64,000 nt of DNA. It comes from Alphaproteobacteria bacterium. Its GTDB lineage: Bacteria; Pseudomonadota; Alphaproteobacteria; Micropepsales; Micropepsaceae. The notes beneath the pieces are model-generated. The model searched no databases. It had not been told where the DNA came from and saw only the letters and a list, made by a program, of their open reading frames with translations. The stretch spans positions 124,001-188,000 of the forward strand of contig JAFKEU010000006.1 in the NCBI GenBank assembly GCA_017308475.1. Reading direction: 5' to 3'. Positions 43,347 to 52,770 of the stretch are shown piece after piece; the first letter of the stretch is position 1, and the number at the start of each line of letters is the position of its first letter. A program made the position numbers and the translations under genes.

Positions 43347-45962
43347 TCACACTTCCGGATCGTGCAGTCTTTGATGTTCGGGCGGCGGGCCAAGCAGCGC
43401 GGGCGACAGCAGCAGCGTCGTCACCAGGACCCACATCAGCGAGATCATCAACAACTCGCCCATGCTGGCGGTGCCAGGATGTACGCTCAGCCACAGCGTG
43501 CCGAAGCCCGATGCCGTGACCGCCGCGCTGAAGATCACCGCCCGGGTCAGCGCGGAAGCCAGGAAACAGCGCTGGCCGTGCCGCCAGGCCACCACGAAAT
43601 AGATGTTGAATGCCACCCCGATGCCCAGCAGCAGCGGCAGCGCGATCACATTGGCGAAGTTGAGCTTCAGGCCGACGGCGACGCAGGTCGCCAGCGTCAG
43701 AAGCCCCGCCAGAACCAGCGGTGCCAGGGTCATCACCACATCGTTCAGGCTTCGCAGCACCACCGCCAGCAGGATGATGAGGGCAATGAACGACAGGATG
43801 CCCGCCTCGGTGAAGGCGCCCACGATGGTCTTGCCGGATTCGCGGATCGAGATGGGCGCACCGGTCGCTTCGGGCGCCACGGCCAGGACCTGGTTGGAAA
43901 AGGCGGAAAGCGCGGTCGGATTGTTGCTGGGGTTCTTGGGGAACACCTGGATACGGGCGGTGCCGTTGGGCGCCACCCAGTCCTGGCGCAGTTCGGCGGG
44001 CATGTTCTGGATGGTGACGGGCTCGGCCTTCAGCGAGTCCGACACCTGGGACAGCATGGTCTTCAGCCCGGGAATCAGGGCCTCACGCGCCCGCACCAGG
44101 GTGGGGGCGCCTGCCTTCACCACAGCGTCCAGCGCGTCCGCCAGCCGCCGGGCCTCGCGGGCAGGCTCGTCCTGCGCCGTGCCGGCGGCCGTACGCAGCT
44201 TGGCGGCGGTCGATGTCATGGCCGCGAGATCCTCCGCCGGCGTGGGCGCAGGCGCGACATCGAAGGGATTGACGGTGGCGTCCAGAAGATTGTTGGCGTC
44301 GCCAATCAGCGCCAGCTTGGCCTGCTGGTCGGACGGAATGAAGCTCGACAGCGTGATCACCTGTCCGACCAGCGGCTGCTGGGAAATGCGCTCGGCCAGC
44401 GCATCCGCCACCGCCAGCGACACGGCGGGGACGTCGATCGTGTTGGGCGACGTCTGCGGATTCTTCATCAGGTCGAACAGGGTGGAAACCGATTCCACCT
44501 TGGGGCTGCGAAGGTCCAGCGGGTCGGAGTCGAAACGCAGGAACACCATCATCACCAGCGATATGGCGGCGGCGACGGTCGCGACAACAATCACCTGGCG
44601 CCGGTGGGCGGTCATGAAATCGTCCACCCGGCCGAGCGCGGCAAAACCCACATCCTCATATTCGCCCGGCGGGTTCAGCAGCATCAGAAGCGCCGGCAGC
44701 ATGGTGATCGACAGAAGGAATGCCACGATCATGCCGATGCCCGCCACCAGGCCCAGTTCGGCCACGCCGGTATAGGTGGTGGGCAGGAACGAGAAGAACC
44801 CAACCGCGGTGGCTGCCCCCGCCAGGGCCAGCGGCACGCCAACGCCGCGCCCGGTATTGGCCAGCGCGCGCGCCAGGTTCTGCTCGCGGTATCGCTCGGC
44901 CCGGTAGCGGACCGAGAACTGGATGCCGAAATCCACCCCCAGTCCCACGAACAGGGCGATGAAGGCGATGGAGATGATGTTGAACACGCCCACCGCCATC
45001 AGCCCCAGTCCCATGGTGATGGCCAGGCCCACGAACAGCGTGACCAGGATGGCGAAGATGATGCGGAAGGATTTCAGCGCCAGCCACAGGGTCAACAGCA
45101 CGCCGGCCATCATTGCGCCGACCATCAGCCAGACGCGGTCGGTCAGGGTGGCGAATTCCTCATCCGACAGCGGCACCGGCCCGGTCAGGCGCACGCGCAC
45201 GCCGTTCTCCACATGATTGCCCAGCCCCAGGCCCAGCCTTGCCGCCGCGGCGCGGATCGCGGCGCTGGCCTGCGCGCCCGGTTCCAGCGCGTCGAAATTC
45301 AGTCTCGGCTTGACCGAGATGAAGCGGCGAAGCTCCTCGGGCCTGGGCTTGCCGCCGGTGATCAGCGAGCGCCAGGACAGATACTGCGTCTGGCCCTTGG
45401 CGGCGGCCCCGAAGCTGTCGGCGAAGCGCGCCATGGGTGCGGCCAGATCGGCCAGCCTGGCATCGCCCGTCTGGATGCCCAGCAGGGCGGTGGAAAGGCT
45501 GTTCATGATCCCGCGGATGGAGGGATCGGACGCCAGCGCGCCCAGGAAAGGCTGGGCCTTTATCAAGTCCTGGGTGGTCTGCTGGACCTCGGACACGGAC
45601 AGGAACAGAAGGCCGTTCCGGTTGAAGAAGGTGCCGCCGTCAGGCCGGCGCACCCGAATGAAATGGGCGCGGTCCTGCGAAAGGGCATCGCTCAGGCGCG
45701 CGGCGGCGGATTCGGCCAGTTCCGGCGTCGCCCCATCGATGACCACCAGCGTCAGGTTGCTCTGCTGGGGAAAGGCGGCGTCGAAGCGCGCCTCGCGCAT
45801 CCGCCAGCCCACCTTGGCGTCGATCAGCGAGGCGCTGTCGCTGTTCATGGCAAAGTTCTGCGCGGTATAGATGCCGGCGCCCACGGCCAGCAGTAGGCTG
45901 GCCAGGATTACCGGCACATAGAAGCGGCAGCAGAAGGCGACGATACGTTCGACGATGGTCAT
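43347..45962 (-). CDS. hpnN: hopanoid transporter HpnN (RND/MMPL)
   Basis: An 871-residue inner-membrane protein of the hopanoid RND subfamily, thought to move hopanoids to the outer membrane. The first helix (about 10-30) is followed by a large periplasmic domain (about 35-270), a block of helices including LVGAMMAGVLLTLWLALKS and the GLGVDFGIQFSVRYRAERY motif, then a second periplasmic domain (about 450-690) and a second helix block (LIILLAVVLRSLNDVV, LLGIGVAFNIYFVVAWRHG). This is the two-fold MMPL plan. It lies 65 nt after mlaA on the same strand, so the two are likely co-transcribed. Confidence 0.93.
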   Translation of the reverse strand: MTIVERIVAFCCRFYVPVILASLLLAVGAGIYTAQNFAMNSDSASLIDAKVGWRMREARFDAAFPQQSNLTLVVIDGATPELAESAAARLSDALSQDRAHFIRVRRPDGGTFFNRNGLLFLSVSEVQQTTQDLIKAQPFLGALASDPSIRGIMNSLSTALLGIQTGDARLADLAAPMARFADSFGAAAKGQTQYLSWRSLITGGKPRPEELRRFISVKPRLNFDALEPGAQASAAIRAAAARLGLGLGNHVENGVRVRLTGPVPLSDEEFATLTDRVWLMVGAMMAGVLLTLWLALKSFRIIFAILVTLFVGLAITMGLGLMAVGVFNIISIAFIALFVGLGVDFGIQFSVRYRAERYREQNLARALANTGRGVGVPLALAGAATAVGFFSFLPTTYTGVAELGLVAGIGMIVAFLLSITMLPALLMLLNPPGEYEDVGFAALGRVDDFMTAHRRQVIVVATVAAAISLVMMVFLRFDSDPLDLRSPKVESVSTLFDLMKNPQTSPNTIDVPAVSLAVADALAERISQQPLVGQVITLSSFIPSDQQAKLALIGDANNLLDATVNPFDVAPAPTPAEDLAAMTSTAAKLRTAAGTAQDEPAREARRLADALDAVVKAGAPTLVRAREALIPGLKTMLSQVSDSLKAEPVTIQNMPAELRQDWVAPNGTARIQVFPKNPSNNPTALSAFSNQVLAVAPEATGAPISIRESGKTIVGAFTEAGILSFIALIILLAVVLRSLNDVVMTLAPLVLAGLLTLATCVAVGLKLNFANVIALPLLLGIGVAFNIYFVVAWRHGQRCFLASALTRAVIFSAAVTASGFGTLWLSVHPGTASMGELLMISLMWVLVTTLLLSPALLGPPPEHQRLHDPEV

Positions 45963-46027
45963 GCGCTCTGATAAGGCTCTGAACGCAGCGGTTTAGAGCA
46001 TGTTCCGGCGCCGGTTGAAAGCGTTGC

Positions 46028-46756
46028 CTAGAAGTCGGGCAACTCCGCGGTCTGGACGGATTTTTCCTCCACCTGGCGGGCCCTGCGCTGCAGGTAATAG
46101 GCCCGCATGGTGGCGTAATAGTCCACGCTGGCCCGCTCGATGTCCCGATAGGTGATGATATTGGCGGACCGGTTGTCGATCGAGCCAAGCGAGGAACGGA
46201 CCAGCCCCACATAGTTCCGCCCCGTATAGCGCGCATAGCGCAACGGCGTGAAATAGCCGTCGACATAGCTGCCGGCCAGGTCGCGTACCGCGGAGGGGCC
46301 GCGGAAGGGCAGCACCAGATAGGGGCCCGGCGGCACGCCATAGACCCCCAGCGTCTCGCCGAAATCGCGATGGCGTTCGGGCAGGCCCCAGTCGGTCGCG
46401 ATGTCGAAGATTCCCGCCACGCCGATGGTGGTGTTGATCACAAAGCGGCTGGCGGCGACGCCGGCATTCTCGAATTCCAGCTGCAGCACATCGTTTACCG
46501 CGGTGACCGGGCCGCCCAGATTGTTCAGCACATTGTGCACCGTGCCGCGCACCGGCCGCGGCACGGCGCTGGTATAGAAGCTGGCCGCCGGCAGGGCGGC
46601 GTGTCTGTCCAGCCGCTGGTTGAAGTCGAAGAAGAACCGGTTCATCGGCTCCAGCGGATCGTCCGGTGCCTCCGGATCGGTGGCGCAACCGGCGGCGAAA
46701 AGCCCCAGGGCCAGCGCCAGGACGATCCTGGCCGTATGAAATCGAGAATGCGCCAT
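46028..46756 (-). CDS. mlaA: MlaA/VacJ-family outer-membrane lipoprotein
   Basis: A 242-residue lipoprotein of the Mla system, which extracts misplaced phospholipids from the outer leaflet of the outer membrane. The signal ends with the lipobox LFAAGC (Cys24), and the family hallmark DPLEPMNRFFFDFNQRLDR follows. GVPPGPYLVLPFRGPSAVRD is the conserved ring-forming part. Its pairing with hpnN on one strand, with the MlaC-like hpnM nearby, gives a lipid-trafficking group next to the hopanoid genes. Confidence 0.92.
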   Translation of the reverse strand: MAHSRFHTARIVLALALGLFAAGCATDPEAPDDPLEPMNRFFFDFNQRLDRHAALPAASFYTSAVPRPVRGTVHNVLNNLGGPVTAVNDVLQLEFENAGVAASRFVINTTIGVAGIFDIATDWGLPERHRDFGETLGVYGVPPGPYLVLPFRGPSAVRDLAGSYVDGYFTPLRYARYTGRNYVGLVRSSLGSIDNRSANIITYRDIERASVDYYATMRAYYLQRRARQVEEKSVQTAELPDF

Positions 46757-46965
46757 TGCCCCAAATCGCCCTGCCCGCCGGCTCTTGCCGGCCGCGCCGG
46801 GCCCCCACCCTTTTGCGGTCCACAGCTAACCACTCAATTCCCCTGAATTGAAAGGGGAAACAGGTGGGATGTTAAGACTGCCTGCGAATAAAGTGTTCAA
46901 ACCTGACGGCTTGGCCCGGAAACCGGGATCGCCTAAACAATATGCGAGCGGCAAGGCAGGCGGGC

Positions 46966-47256
46966 ATGAACCATCCGGAACTATTGCGACTGCGAAACAG
47001 CATCGACAATATCGATGCCGCCTTGATCCATCTGCTTGCGGAACGATTCAAGTGCACCCAGGCGGTGGGCGAGTTCAAGGCCACGCACGATCTTCCCCCC
47101 GCAGATCCGGGCCGCGAGGCGGCGCAGATTGCGCGCCTTCGCCGCCTGGCCGAAGAGGCCAGGCTGGATCCCGACTTCGCCGAGAAATTCCTGAACTTCA
47201 TCGTGACCGAGGTCATCCGGCACCACGAGGCAATCGCGCAAAAAAGAGGCGCCTGA
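46966..47256 (+). CDS. chorismate mutase, AroQ class
   Basis: A 96-residue all-helical enzyme that turns chorismate into prephenate. The first helix LLRLRNSIDNIDAALIHLLAERF and the basic ligands in KCTQAVGEFKA, then REAAQIARLRRLAEEA, are typical of stand-alone AroQ. I prefer the ATG at 46966; another in-frame ATG at 46942 adds MRAARQAG. The terminator hairpin begins within its last codons. Confidence 0.92.
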   Translation: MNHPELLRLRNSIDNIDAALIHLLAERFKCTQAVGEFKATHDLPPADPGREAAQIARLRRLAEEARLDPDFAEKFLNFIVTEVIRHHEAIAQKRGA

Positions 47257-47273
47257 CACAGGCGCCTTTTTTC
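47247..47273 (+). terminator. intrinsic terminator of the chorismate mutase gene
   Basis: A perfect 9-bp stem (AGGCGCCTG at 47247-47255, CAGGCGCCT at 47259-47267) with a 3-nt ACA loop is preceded by an A-run and followed by six T. It overlaps the stop codon. This is the clearest Rho-independent terminator in the window. Confidence 0.9.
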
Positions 47274-47366
47274 CTTTTGTCGTTCGAGCGCCGCATATCG
47301 CGGCGCAACCCTCAGCAGGCACCAGCTTTCTTTCCCTGCGCGGTGAAGCCGCTGGCGGGGGGAGGT

Positions 47367-47426
47367 GGTTTCAGCGTGCGAAGGCGACCGTTTGGGAGCC
47401 GAGCGACAGCTGAAACCGGAGGGGGG
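47367..47426. repeat. palindromic repeat element, intergenic copy
   Basis: The 51-nt unit with ends GGTTTCAGC (47367-47375) and GCTGAAACC (47409-47417), then GGAGGGGGG, matches the in-frame copy at 13018-13075 in length and ends. It lies just past the serA stop. Confidence 0.7.
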
Positions 47427-47431
47427 TCACT

Positions 47432-49021
47432 TTAGAACGCCAGCGCCTTGGCGTGTTTGACCACCGGCAGTTTGGCGACCGCTTCGATCACCTTGTCCGG
47501 TACCGCACCGTCGACTTCCACCAGGCAGATGGCATCCTGGCCGGGCGCGCTGCGTCCCAGGGTGAAGTTGGCGATATTGACCCCGGCATCGCCCAGCATG
47601 GTGCCCAGCTTGCCGATGAAGCCCGGCTTGTCCTCGTTGACGATGTAGAACATGTGGGGCGCGAATTCGCACTCCATGGGAATATCCTTGATCTGGATCA
47701 GGCGCGGGCGGCCATTGGCCACGGTGCCCGCGACCCGGCGGGTCGAGGTGGCGCCGCCGGCATCGGTCATGGTGACGACCAGCTTGATGAAGCCTTCATA
47801 GATGCCTTCGGCATCGCGGCGGGTCTCGCTGACCTTGATGCCGCGATCCTTGGCGACCACCGGGGCGTTGACCATGTTCACGCCGGTCAGGATGGGCGTC
47901 AGCAGGCCCGCCAGCGCCGCCTGGGTCAGCGCGCGGGTGTTGAGCGCGGACGGCGTGCCTTCATACAGGATCTCCACCGCCGTCAGGCTGGTGCCGGTCA
48001 ACTGGCCCGCAAAGCTGCCCAGCTTTTCCGCCAGTTCGATCCAGGGCCTCACCTGCTTGGCCTCGGCCGCCGAGATGGACGGCATGTTGAGCGCATTGGT
48101 GACGGCGCCGGTCAGCAGATAGTCGGAAATCTGCTCGGCCACCTGCAGGGCGACATTTTCCTGTGCCTCGGTGGTGGAAGCGCCCAGATGCGGGGTGGCG
48201 ATCACCTTGTCGCTGCCGAACAGCACATTTTCCTTGGCCGGCTCGGTCTCGAACACGTCCAGGGCGGCACCCGCGACGTGGCCGTTGTCGATGGCCGCCC
48301 GCAGGGCATTTTCGTCAATCAGACCGCCACGCGCGCAATTGATGATGCGCACGCCCTTCTTGGTCTTTGCGATGGCGTCGGCGGAGAGGATGTTTTTGGT
48401 CTCCGCCGTCATCGGCACATGCAGGGTGATGAAATCGGCGCGGGCCAGAAGATCGTTCAGTTCCACCTTTTCCACGCCAAGTTCCACTGCGCGCTCCGGC
48501 GACAGGAAGGGGTCATAGGCGATGACGCGCATCTTCAGGCCGCGCGCGCGGTCGGCGACGATGGAGCCGATATTGCCGGCGCCGATCAGGCCCAGCACCT
48601 TGCCGGTGATCTCCACGCCCATGAAGCGGTTCTTCTCCCACTTGCCGGCCTGGGTGGAGGTATTGGCGGCCGGCAGCTCGCGCGCCAGCGCCAGCATCAG
48701 CGAGATGGCGTGTTCCGCCGTGGTGATGGAATTGCCGAAAGGCGTGTTCATCACGATCACGCCGGCGGCGGTGGCGGCGGGAATGTCGACATTGTCGACG
48801 CCGATGCCGGCGCGGGCGACAACTTTCAGCTTCTTGGCGGCGGCCAGAACGTCCTTGGTCAGCTTGGTGGCCGAGCGGATGGCGATGCCGTCATACTGGT
48901 CGACGCAGGCGATCAGCTCTTCCTTGGTCATGCCGGGCTTGTTGTCGAAGTCCAGGCCCCGCTCCTTGAAGATGGCAACGGCGGCGGGCGAGAGTTTGTC
49001 GGCGATAAGAACTTTGGGCAT
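47432..49021 (-). CDS. serA: D-3-phosphoglycerate dehydrogenase
   Basis: A 529-residue long-form SerA catalysing the first step of serine synthesis with NAD. The substrate and NAD domains are clear: GIGVDNVDIPAATAAGV, VLGLIGAGNIGSIVADRARGL and TPHLGASTTEAQENVALQ, which holds the catalytic His. After them come the extra intervening domain and a C-terminal ACT domain (about 455-529, FYIVNEDKPGFIGKLGTML), usually the serine-feedback site. The ATG at 49021 has GGAG nearby. It is downstream of serC across a 79-nt gap with two hairpins. Confidence 0.96.
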   Translation of the reverse strand: MPKVLIADKLSPAAVAIFKERGLDFDNKPGMTKEELIACVDQYDGIAIRSATKLTKDVLAAAKKLKVVARAGIGVDNVDIPAATAAGVIVMNTPFGNSITTAEHAISLMLALARELPAANTSTQAGKWEKNRFMGVEITGKVLGLIGAGNIGSIVADRARGLKMRVIAYDPFLSPERAVELGVEKVELNDLLARADFITLHVPMTAETKNILSADAIAKTKKGVRIINCARGGLIDENALRAAIDNGHVAGAALDVFETEPAKENVLFGSDKVIATPHLGASTTEAQENVALQVAEQISDYLLTGAVTNALNMPSISAAEAKQVRPWIELAEKLGSFAGQLTGTSLTAVEILYEGTPSALNTRALTQAALAGLLTPILTGVNMVNAPVVAKDRGIKVSETRRDAEGIYEGFIKLVVTMTDAGGATSTRRVAGTVANGRPRLIQIKDIPMECEFAPHMFYIVNEDKPGFIGKLGTMLGDAGVNIANFTLGRSAPGQDAICLVEVDGAVPDKVIEAVAKLPVVKHAKALAF

Positions 49022-49039
49022 TGGCAATACTCCGGTTTT

Positions 49040-49086
49040 CCTTCTCCCCTTGCGGGAGAAGGTGCCGCGCCGCTTTTCGGCGCGGC
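49040..49086. repeat. double-hairpin interspersed repeat between serC and serA
   Basis: Two adjacent perfect 9-bp hairpins, CCTTCTCCC/GGGAGAAGG (49040-49062) and GCCGCGCCG/CGGCGCGGC (49064-49086), are followed by gatgaggggg. I recognise the sequence type as a repeat scattered between genes in many alphaproteobacteria. It may reduce serA relative to serC by partial termination. Confidence 0.55.
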
Positions 49087-49100
49087 GGATGAGGGGGAAA

Positions 49101-50255
49101 TCAGGCGCCTTTGACCTGGGACCAGGCCCAGTCCAGCCAGGGCGTCAGGGCGGCCACGTCGGCGGTGTCGACGGTGGCGCCGCACCAGATGCGAAGGCCC
49201 GGCGGGGCGGCGCGATAGCCGGCGATGTCCAGCGCCACGCCTTCCTTTTCCAGCACGGACGCGATCTTCTTGGCCGCGTCCGCCTTGGCCGCGTCGTCCA
49301 GCGCCGTGAACCAGGGATCAATGATCTTCAGGCACACGCTGGTGTTGGAGCGGATGGCCTTGTCCTGCGCCAGAAATCCGCACCAGTCCGACTTGGCGGC
49401 CCAGTCTTCCAGCGCCTTGAGGTTGGCGTTGGAGCGGTCGATCAGCCCCTTCAGGCCGCCCACGCTCTCCGCCCAGTTCAGCGCATCCAGATAGTCTTCC
49501 AGTGCCAGCATGGAGGGTGTGTTGATGGTTTCGCCCTCGAAGATGCCTTCAACGATCTTGCCGCCCTTGGTCATGCGGAAGATCTTGGGCAGCGGCCAGT
49601 GGGGCGTGTAGCTCTCAAGCCGCGCAACTGCGCCCGGCGACAGGATCAGCATGCCGTGCGCGGCCTCGCCGCCCAGCACCTTCTGCCAACTGAACGTCAC
49701 CACATCCAGCTTCTCCCACGGCAGGTCCATGGCGAAGACCGCGCTGGTGGCGTCGCAGATGGTCAGGCCGTCGCGATCGGACGCAATCCAGTCGCCGTTC
49801 GGCACCTTCACGCCGCTGGTCGTGCCGTTCCACAGGAAGACGGTGTCGCGGTTCTTGTGCGCCTTCATTTCAGGCAACTGGCCATAGGGCGCCTTGTGCA
49901 CCTCGGCCTTCAGCTTGAGCTGCTTGACCGTGTCGGTGACCCAGTCCTCGCCGAAGCTTTCCCAGGCATAGATGTCGATTTCCAGCGGACCCAGCAGGGA
50001 CCACATGGCCATTTCGACCGCGCCGGTGTCGGATGCCGGCACGATGGCGATGCGGTAATCGGCGGGAACGCCCAGGATGGCGCGCGTCCTGTCGATCGCT
50101 TCCTTCAGCCGGGCCTTGCCCGGCTTGGAGCGGTGCGAACGGCCCAGAAGGGCATTCTTCAGGTTTTCGGGGGTCCATCCGGGGCGCTTGGCGCAGGGAC
50201 CGGAGGAAAAAAAAGGCCGTGCGGGACGCACAGCCGGACGTACTTGTTCAGTCAT
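49101..50255 (-). CDS. serC: phosphoserine aminotransferase
   Basis: A 384-residue PLP aminotransferase that makes phosphoserine from 3-phosphohydroxypyruvate. The alphaproteobacterial form starts with [19 protein letters not shown], and the PLP lysine lies in [19 protein letters not shown]. It is first in the serC-serA operon, and a structured leader covers its ribosome site. Confidence 0.95.
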   Translation of the reverse strand: MTEQVRPAVRPARPFFSSGPCAKRPGWTPENLKNALLGRSHRSKPGKARLKEAIDRTRAILGVPADYRIAIVPASDTGAVEMAMWSLLGPLEIDIYAWESFGEDWVTDTVKQLKLKAEVHKAPYGQLPEMKAHKNRDTVFLWNGTTSGVKVPNGDWIASDRDGLTICDATSAVFAMDLPWEKLDVVTFSWQKVLGGEAAHGMLILSPGAVARLESYTPHWPLPKIFRMTKGGKIVEGIFEGETINTPSMLALEDYLDALNWAESVGGLKGLIDRSNANLKALEDWAAKSDWCGFLAQDKAIRSNTSVCLKIIDPWFTALDDAAKADAAKKIASVLEKEGVALDIAGYRAAPPGLRIWCGATVDTADVAALTPWLDWAWSQVKGA

Positions 50256-50340
50256 CGCGGTTCATTCCTTCCAGAATGATAGCACCTCGTTGGGGAGGCG
50301 TGGCCCGCAGCCCGTATAGATCGGGGGGAGGGGCCGCGTC
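50256..50340 (-). promoter_or_regulatory. serC leader, resembles the serC RNA motif
   Basis: On the minus strand the 5' region forms two successive hairpins. The first is CGCCTC (50295-50300) with GAGGTG (50283-50288) around a CCCAAC loop. The second is TCATTC (50274-50279) with GAATGA (50262-50267), whose loop and descending arm contain the GGAAGGA ribosome site. The second hairpin would hide the site and limit translation of serC. This arrangement is like the serC motif described upstream of serC in alphaproteobacteria. I judge the structure by eye and recall the motif from memory. Confidence 0.55.
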
Positions 50341-50429
50341 AATGCAAAAGCCTTTGATGTCGCGCAAGGCGGGCGGAACGGGCGCGGGTCACAGTTCGTT
50401 CAAGACCGTGGAACCCAGGAGTATCCGCC

Positions 50430-50924
50430 ATGTCCCCGTCTTCGCGAGCCTCCGACGATGTGCCGGAACTGGGCCTTCCCCTGGACAAGCTGACCTACAT
50501 CATCGAACTGGCGCGGGAATATGACGTCAAGGAAGGCAACAGCGATCCCGATTCCGGCTCCAATCCCGTCGATGACAGCGACATGGATGTTCTGGAGGAC
50601 CAGCCCGGCGATCCGACGGCCGAGGAGCTGGCCGGCGCCATTCGCGGTCTGAACCAGGACGAACAGATTCGCCTTGTCGCCCTGGCCTGGCTGGGGCGCG
50701 GCACCTACGACATCGACGAATGGCACGATGCGGTGCGCACCGCGCGTGACGAGTACAATCCCCGCACCGCCGAATATCTGATGGGGCTGCCGCTGCTCGG
50801 CGATTATCTGGAAGACGGGCTGGCGATGTTCGGCGAAGGCATCGTCGATGACAGCGACACGCGCGAGGGCGTGGACGAGGAAGACGAGCCGCTGGGCAAC
50901 GTGCCGCGCGACAGCGGCAACTAG
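50430..50924 (+). CDS. DUF3775 protein
   Basis: A 164-residue acidic protein with the conserved DUF3775 core (LIRGLNQDEQIRLVALAWLGRG-like segment AGAIRGLNQDEQIRLVAL, then WHDAVRTARDEYNPRTAEYLMGLPLLGDYLEDGL). It has no signal peptide or membrane helix. The N-terminal part is rich in Asp/Ser/Gly (DPDSGSNPVDDSDMD). Function is unknown. Its stop overlaps the convergent PhzF gene by 4 nt. Confidence 0.85.
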   Translation: MSPSSRASDDVPELGLPLDKLTYIIELAREYDVKEGNSDPDSGSNPVDDSDMDVLEDQPGDPTAEELAGAIRGLNQDEQIRLVALAWLGRGTYDIDEWHDAVRTARDEYNPRTAEYLMGLPLLGDYLEDGLAMFGEGIVDDSDTREGVDEEDEPLGNVPRDSGN

Positions 50925-51802
50925 ATCTCGATCTCGCCCGTCAGGTAAAGCGCGCAGCGTCCCTCGATGATGGTGCGCGCGCCGTCATCCGTGCAGACCA
51001 GGTCGCCGCCCCGCGCCGATGCCTGGCGCGCCAGCAGCGTCTTTTTTCCCAGCCGCTTCGCCCAGAAGGGCGTCAGCGCGCAATGCGCCGATCCCGTCAC
51101 CGGGTCTTCGGGCACGCCGTAATAGGGCGCGAAGAAACGCGAGACCATGTCGTATGGCCAATTATTCTTGCCGCCTTCGGCGGCGGGGCCGCCCCCCGGC
51201 GCGGTGGCCAGCAGCGAGCCGGCGTTCACCAGCATCAATATCTCCTTCAGGTCCGGCGTGGGGACAAGGCCGGCGATTGCTTCAGGCGCGGGCCATACCG
51301 CGATCAGGGCCCGCGCACCCGCGCCGCCCTTCTCGCTGACATGCAGCTCAGCCGGCGCATCGGCCTTCAGGCTGCCCGCCAGCGCGCGCGCGAACCCGAC
51401 AGGCGGATCGAAGGGCTCGGACGGCGCCGATGGCAGTGACATCACCAGCCGGTCTTCGGCCCCGCGCGTCACTTTCAGTTCGCCCGACCGGGTCATGAAG
51501 CGCACTGCCTTGAGCGCCGGATCGATCCGGTGAAACAGCGTCCAGGCGCTGGCAAGTGTGGCGTGGCCGCACAGATCGACCTCGCGGTTTGGCGCGAACC
51601 AGCGCAGGTCATAGGCGCCTTCACCCGTCTTCACGAAGAACGCCGTCTCGGCGACATTGTTCTCGGCGGCGATGGCCTGCATCACGTCCGCCGCCAGCCA
51701 GCTTTGCAGCGGCACGATGGCGGCCGGATTGCCCTCCAGTGGACGGCTGGCGAAAGCATCCACCTGCCAAATCTTCAACCGTGTCACGTATCTCTCCATC
51801 AT
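50921..51802 (-). CDS. PhzF-family isomerase/epimerase-like protein
   Basis: A 293-residue protein of the PhzF/diaminopimelate-epimerase-like fold with two similar halves. The N-terminal KIWQVDAFASRPLEGNPAAIVPL, the glutamate motif NNVAETAFFVK and the CGHATLASAWTLFHR block are typical, as is the second-half EDPVTGSAHCAL. Enzyme class (isomerase) is likely; the substrate is unknown for most members. The start could be any of several codons near 51787-51802. Confidence 0.88.
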   Translation of the reverse strand: MMERYVTRLKIWQVDAFASRPLEGNPAAIVPLQSWLAADVMQAIAAENNVAETAFFVKTGEGAYDLRWFAPNREVDLCGHATLASAWTLFHRIDPALKAVRFMTRSGELKVTRGAEDRLVMSLPSAPSEPFDPPVGFARALAGSLKADAPAELHVSEKGGAGARALIAVWPAPEAIAGLVPTPDLKEILMLVNAGSLLATAPGGGPAAEGGKNNWPYDMVSRFFAPYYGVPEDPVTGSAHCALTPFWAKRLGKKTLLARQASARGGDLVCTDDGARTIIEGRCALYLTGEIEI

Positions 51803-51847
51803 CCGGGCCCCGCGTCATGCAGAAGGGGCTGTAATCATCAGCAGGCA

Positions 51848-52726
51848 TCAGCGGCGATAAAGATAGTCGCCCGGCAGGTTCAGCCGTTCGCAGGACTGGA
51901 CGGGAGGCGTGCCGCGCAGGACCACGCGGTCGGCGGCAGCGCCCACAGCCTTCACCACAAGTCGCCCGGCAGGACCGAGGCCCCGGTCCAGCCCCAGTAT
52001 CGCGCGGATATCGGGGGGCACGATCTCCACGGCCGCCCGGATCAGCAGCCCCTGCAATGGCCTCAGGGGCGCGGGCAACAGAGGCGCCGCGCGGACGATG
52101 GCCAGGAACTCCGGCACGATGGGCGAGCGTTGCAGGCGGGGACGCATGCGATCGAACAGTGCCGCCTGTTCCGGCACGCTGCGCGGCGCGCCGCTTGCGC
52201 CATAAAGTTCGGCGGCGGGGGCGCCTTCCGCATAAAATTGGTCGCAAGCGCCGGCAGACAGCGGACGGACATAGCTGCAATAGGCCTGAAGGAAGCCGAA
52301 GCCCGCAGTCGCCTGCACCCAGTTCAGCAGTTCGGGATCATTGGCCCGATAGTCTTCGCCGGCCGGGGTCCTGCCGCGCACATGGTCGTGGGCGTTGCGC
52401 ACACCGGCGATCATGCGCGTGGCCACGCTGCGGGCGGCGTAGACGGTCACCATCGCCGCCATGCCGGTGCGCGCCATGCGGCTTGCGGGATCGCGGCGGA
52501 AAGAGGAGTGGTCCCATACCCCGCTGCGCACGCGCGGCTCGGCCAGTTCCAGTATCACTGCGGTGATGCCGCCGACGAACAGTGCAACGGGATTCCTGAA
52601 AACCCGCCACGAAACCGAATCCGCCGGCACCAGGGCCGGTTCGCCGCGCGGTGAGCCGAAATCCACGGCAGGTGCCCCGGCGGTCATGCGCCGGAACAGT
52701 TTCTCGGTCAGCGAGCCGGCGGCCAT
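51848..52726 (-). CDS. MpaB/DUF2236 family oxygenase-like protein
   Basis: A 292-residue helical protein of the oxygenase MpaB family (DUF2236), related to latex-clearing proteins that may carry a heme. The family parts VFRNPVALFVGGITAVILELAEPRVRSGVWDHSSFRRDP and RDPASRMARTGMAAMVTVYAARS are present, then HDHVRGRTPAGEDYRANDPELLNWVQAT. It follows rpoH by 44 nt on the minus strand and could share its transcript. The natural substrate is unknown. Confidence 0.85.
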   Translation of the reverse strand: MAAGSLTEKLFRRMTAGAPAVDFGSPRGEPALVPADSVSWRVFRNPVALFVGGITAVILELAEPRVRSGVWDHSSFRRDPASRMARTGMAAMVTVYAARSVATRMIAGVRNAHDHVRGRTPAGEDYRANDPELLNWVQATAGFGFLQAYCSYVRPLSAGACDQFYAEGAPAAELYGASGAPRSVPEQAALFDRMRPRLQRSPIVPEFLAIVRAAPLLPAPLRPLQGLLIRAAVEIVPPDIRAILGLDRGLGPAGRLVVKAVGAAADRVVLRGTPPVQSCERLNLPGDYLYRR

Positions 52727-52770
52727 GTCAGCTGCAACGCTGCGCCCGTCCTTGAGGTTCCTGGTCAGGC

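Noticed and set aside
43293..45896. Long open frame on the plus strand opposite hpnN
   Set aside because: It is an antisense artefact of high-GC coding sequence; hpnN on the minus strand has full MMPL features.
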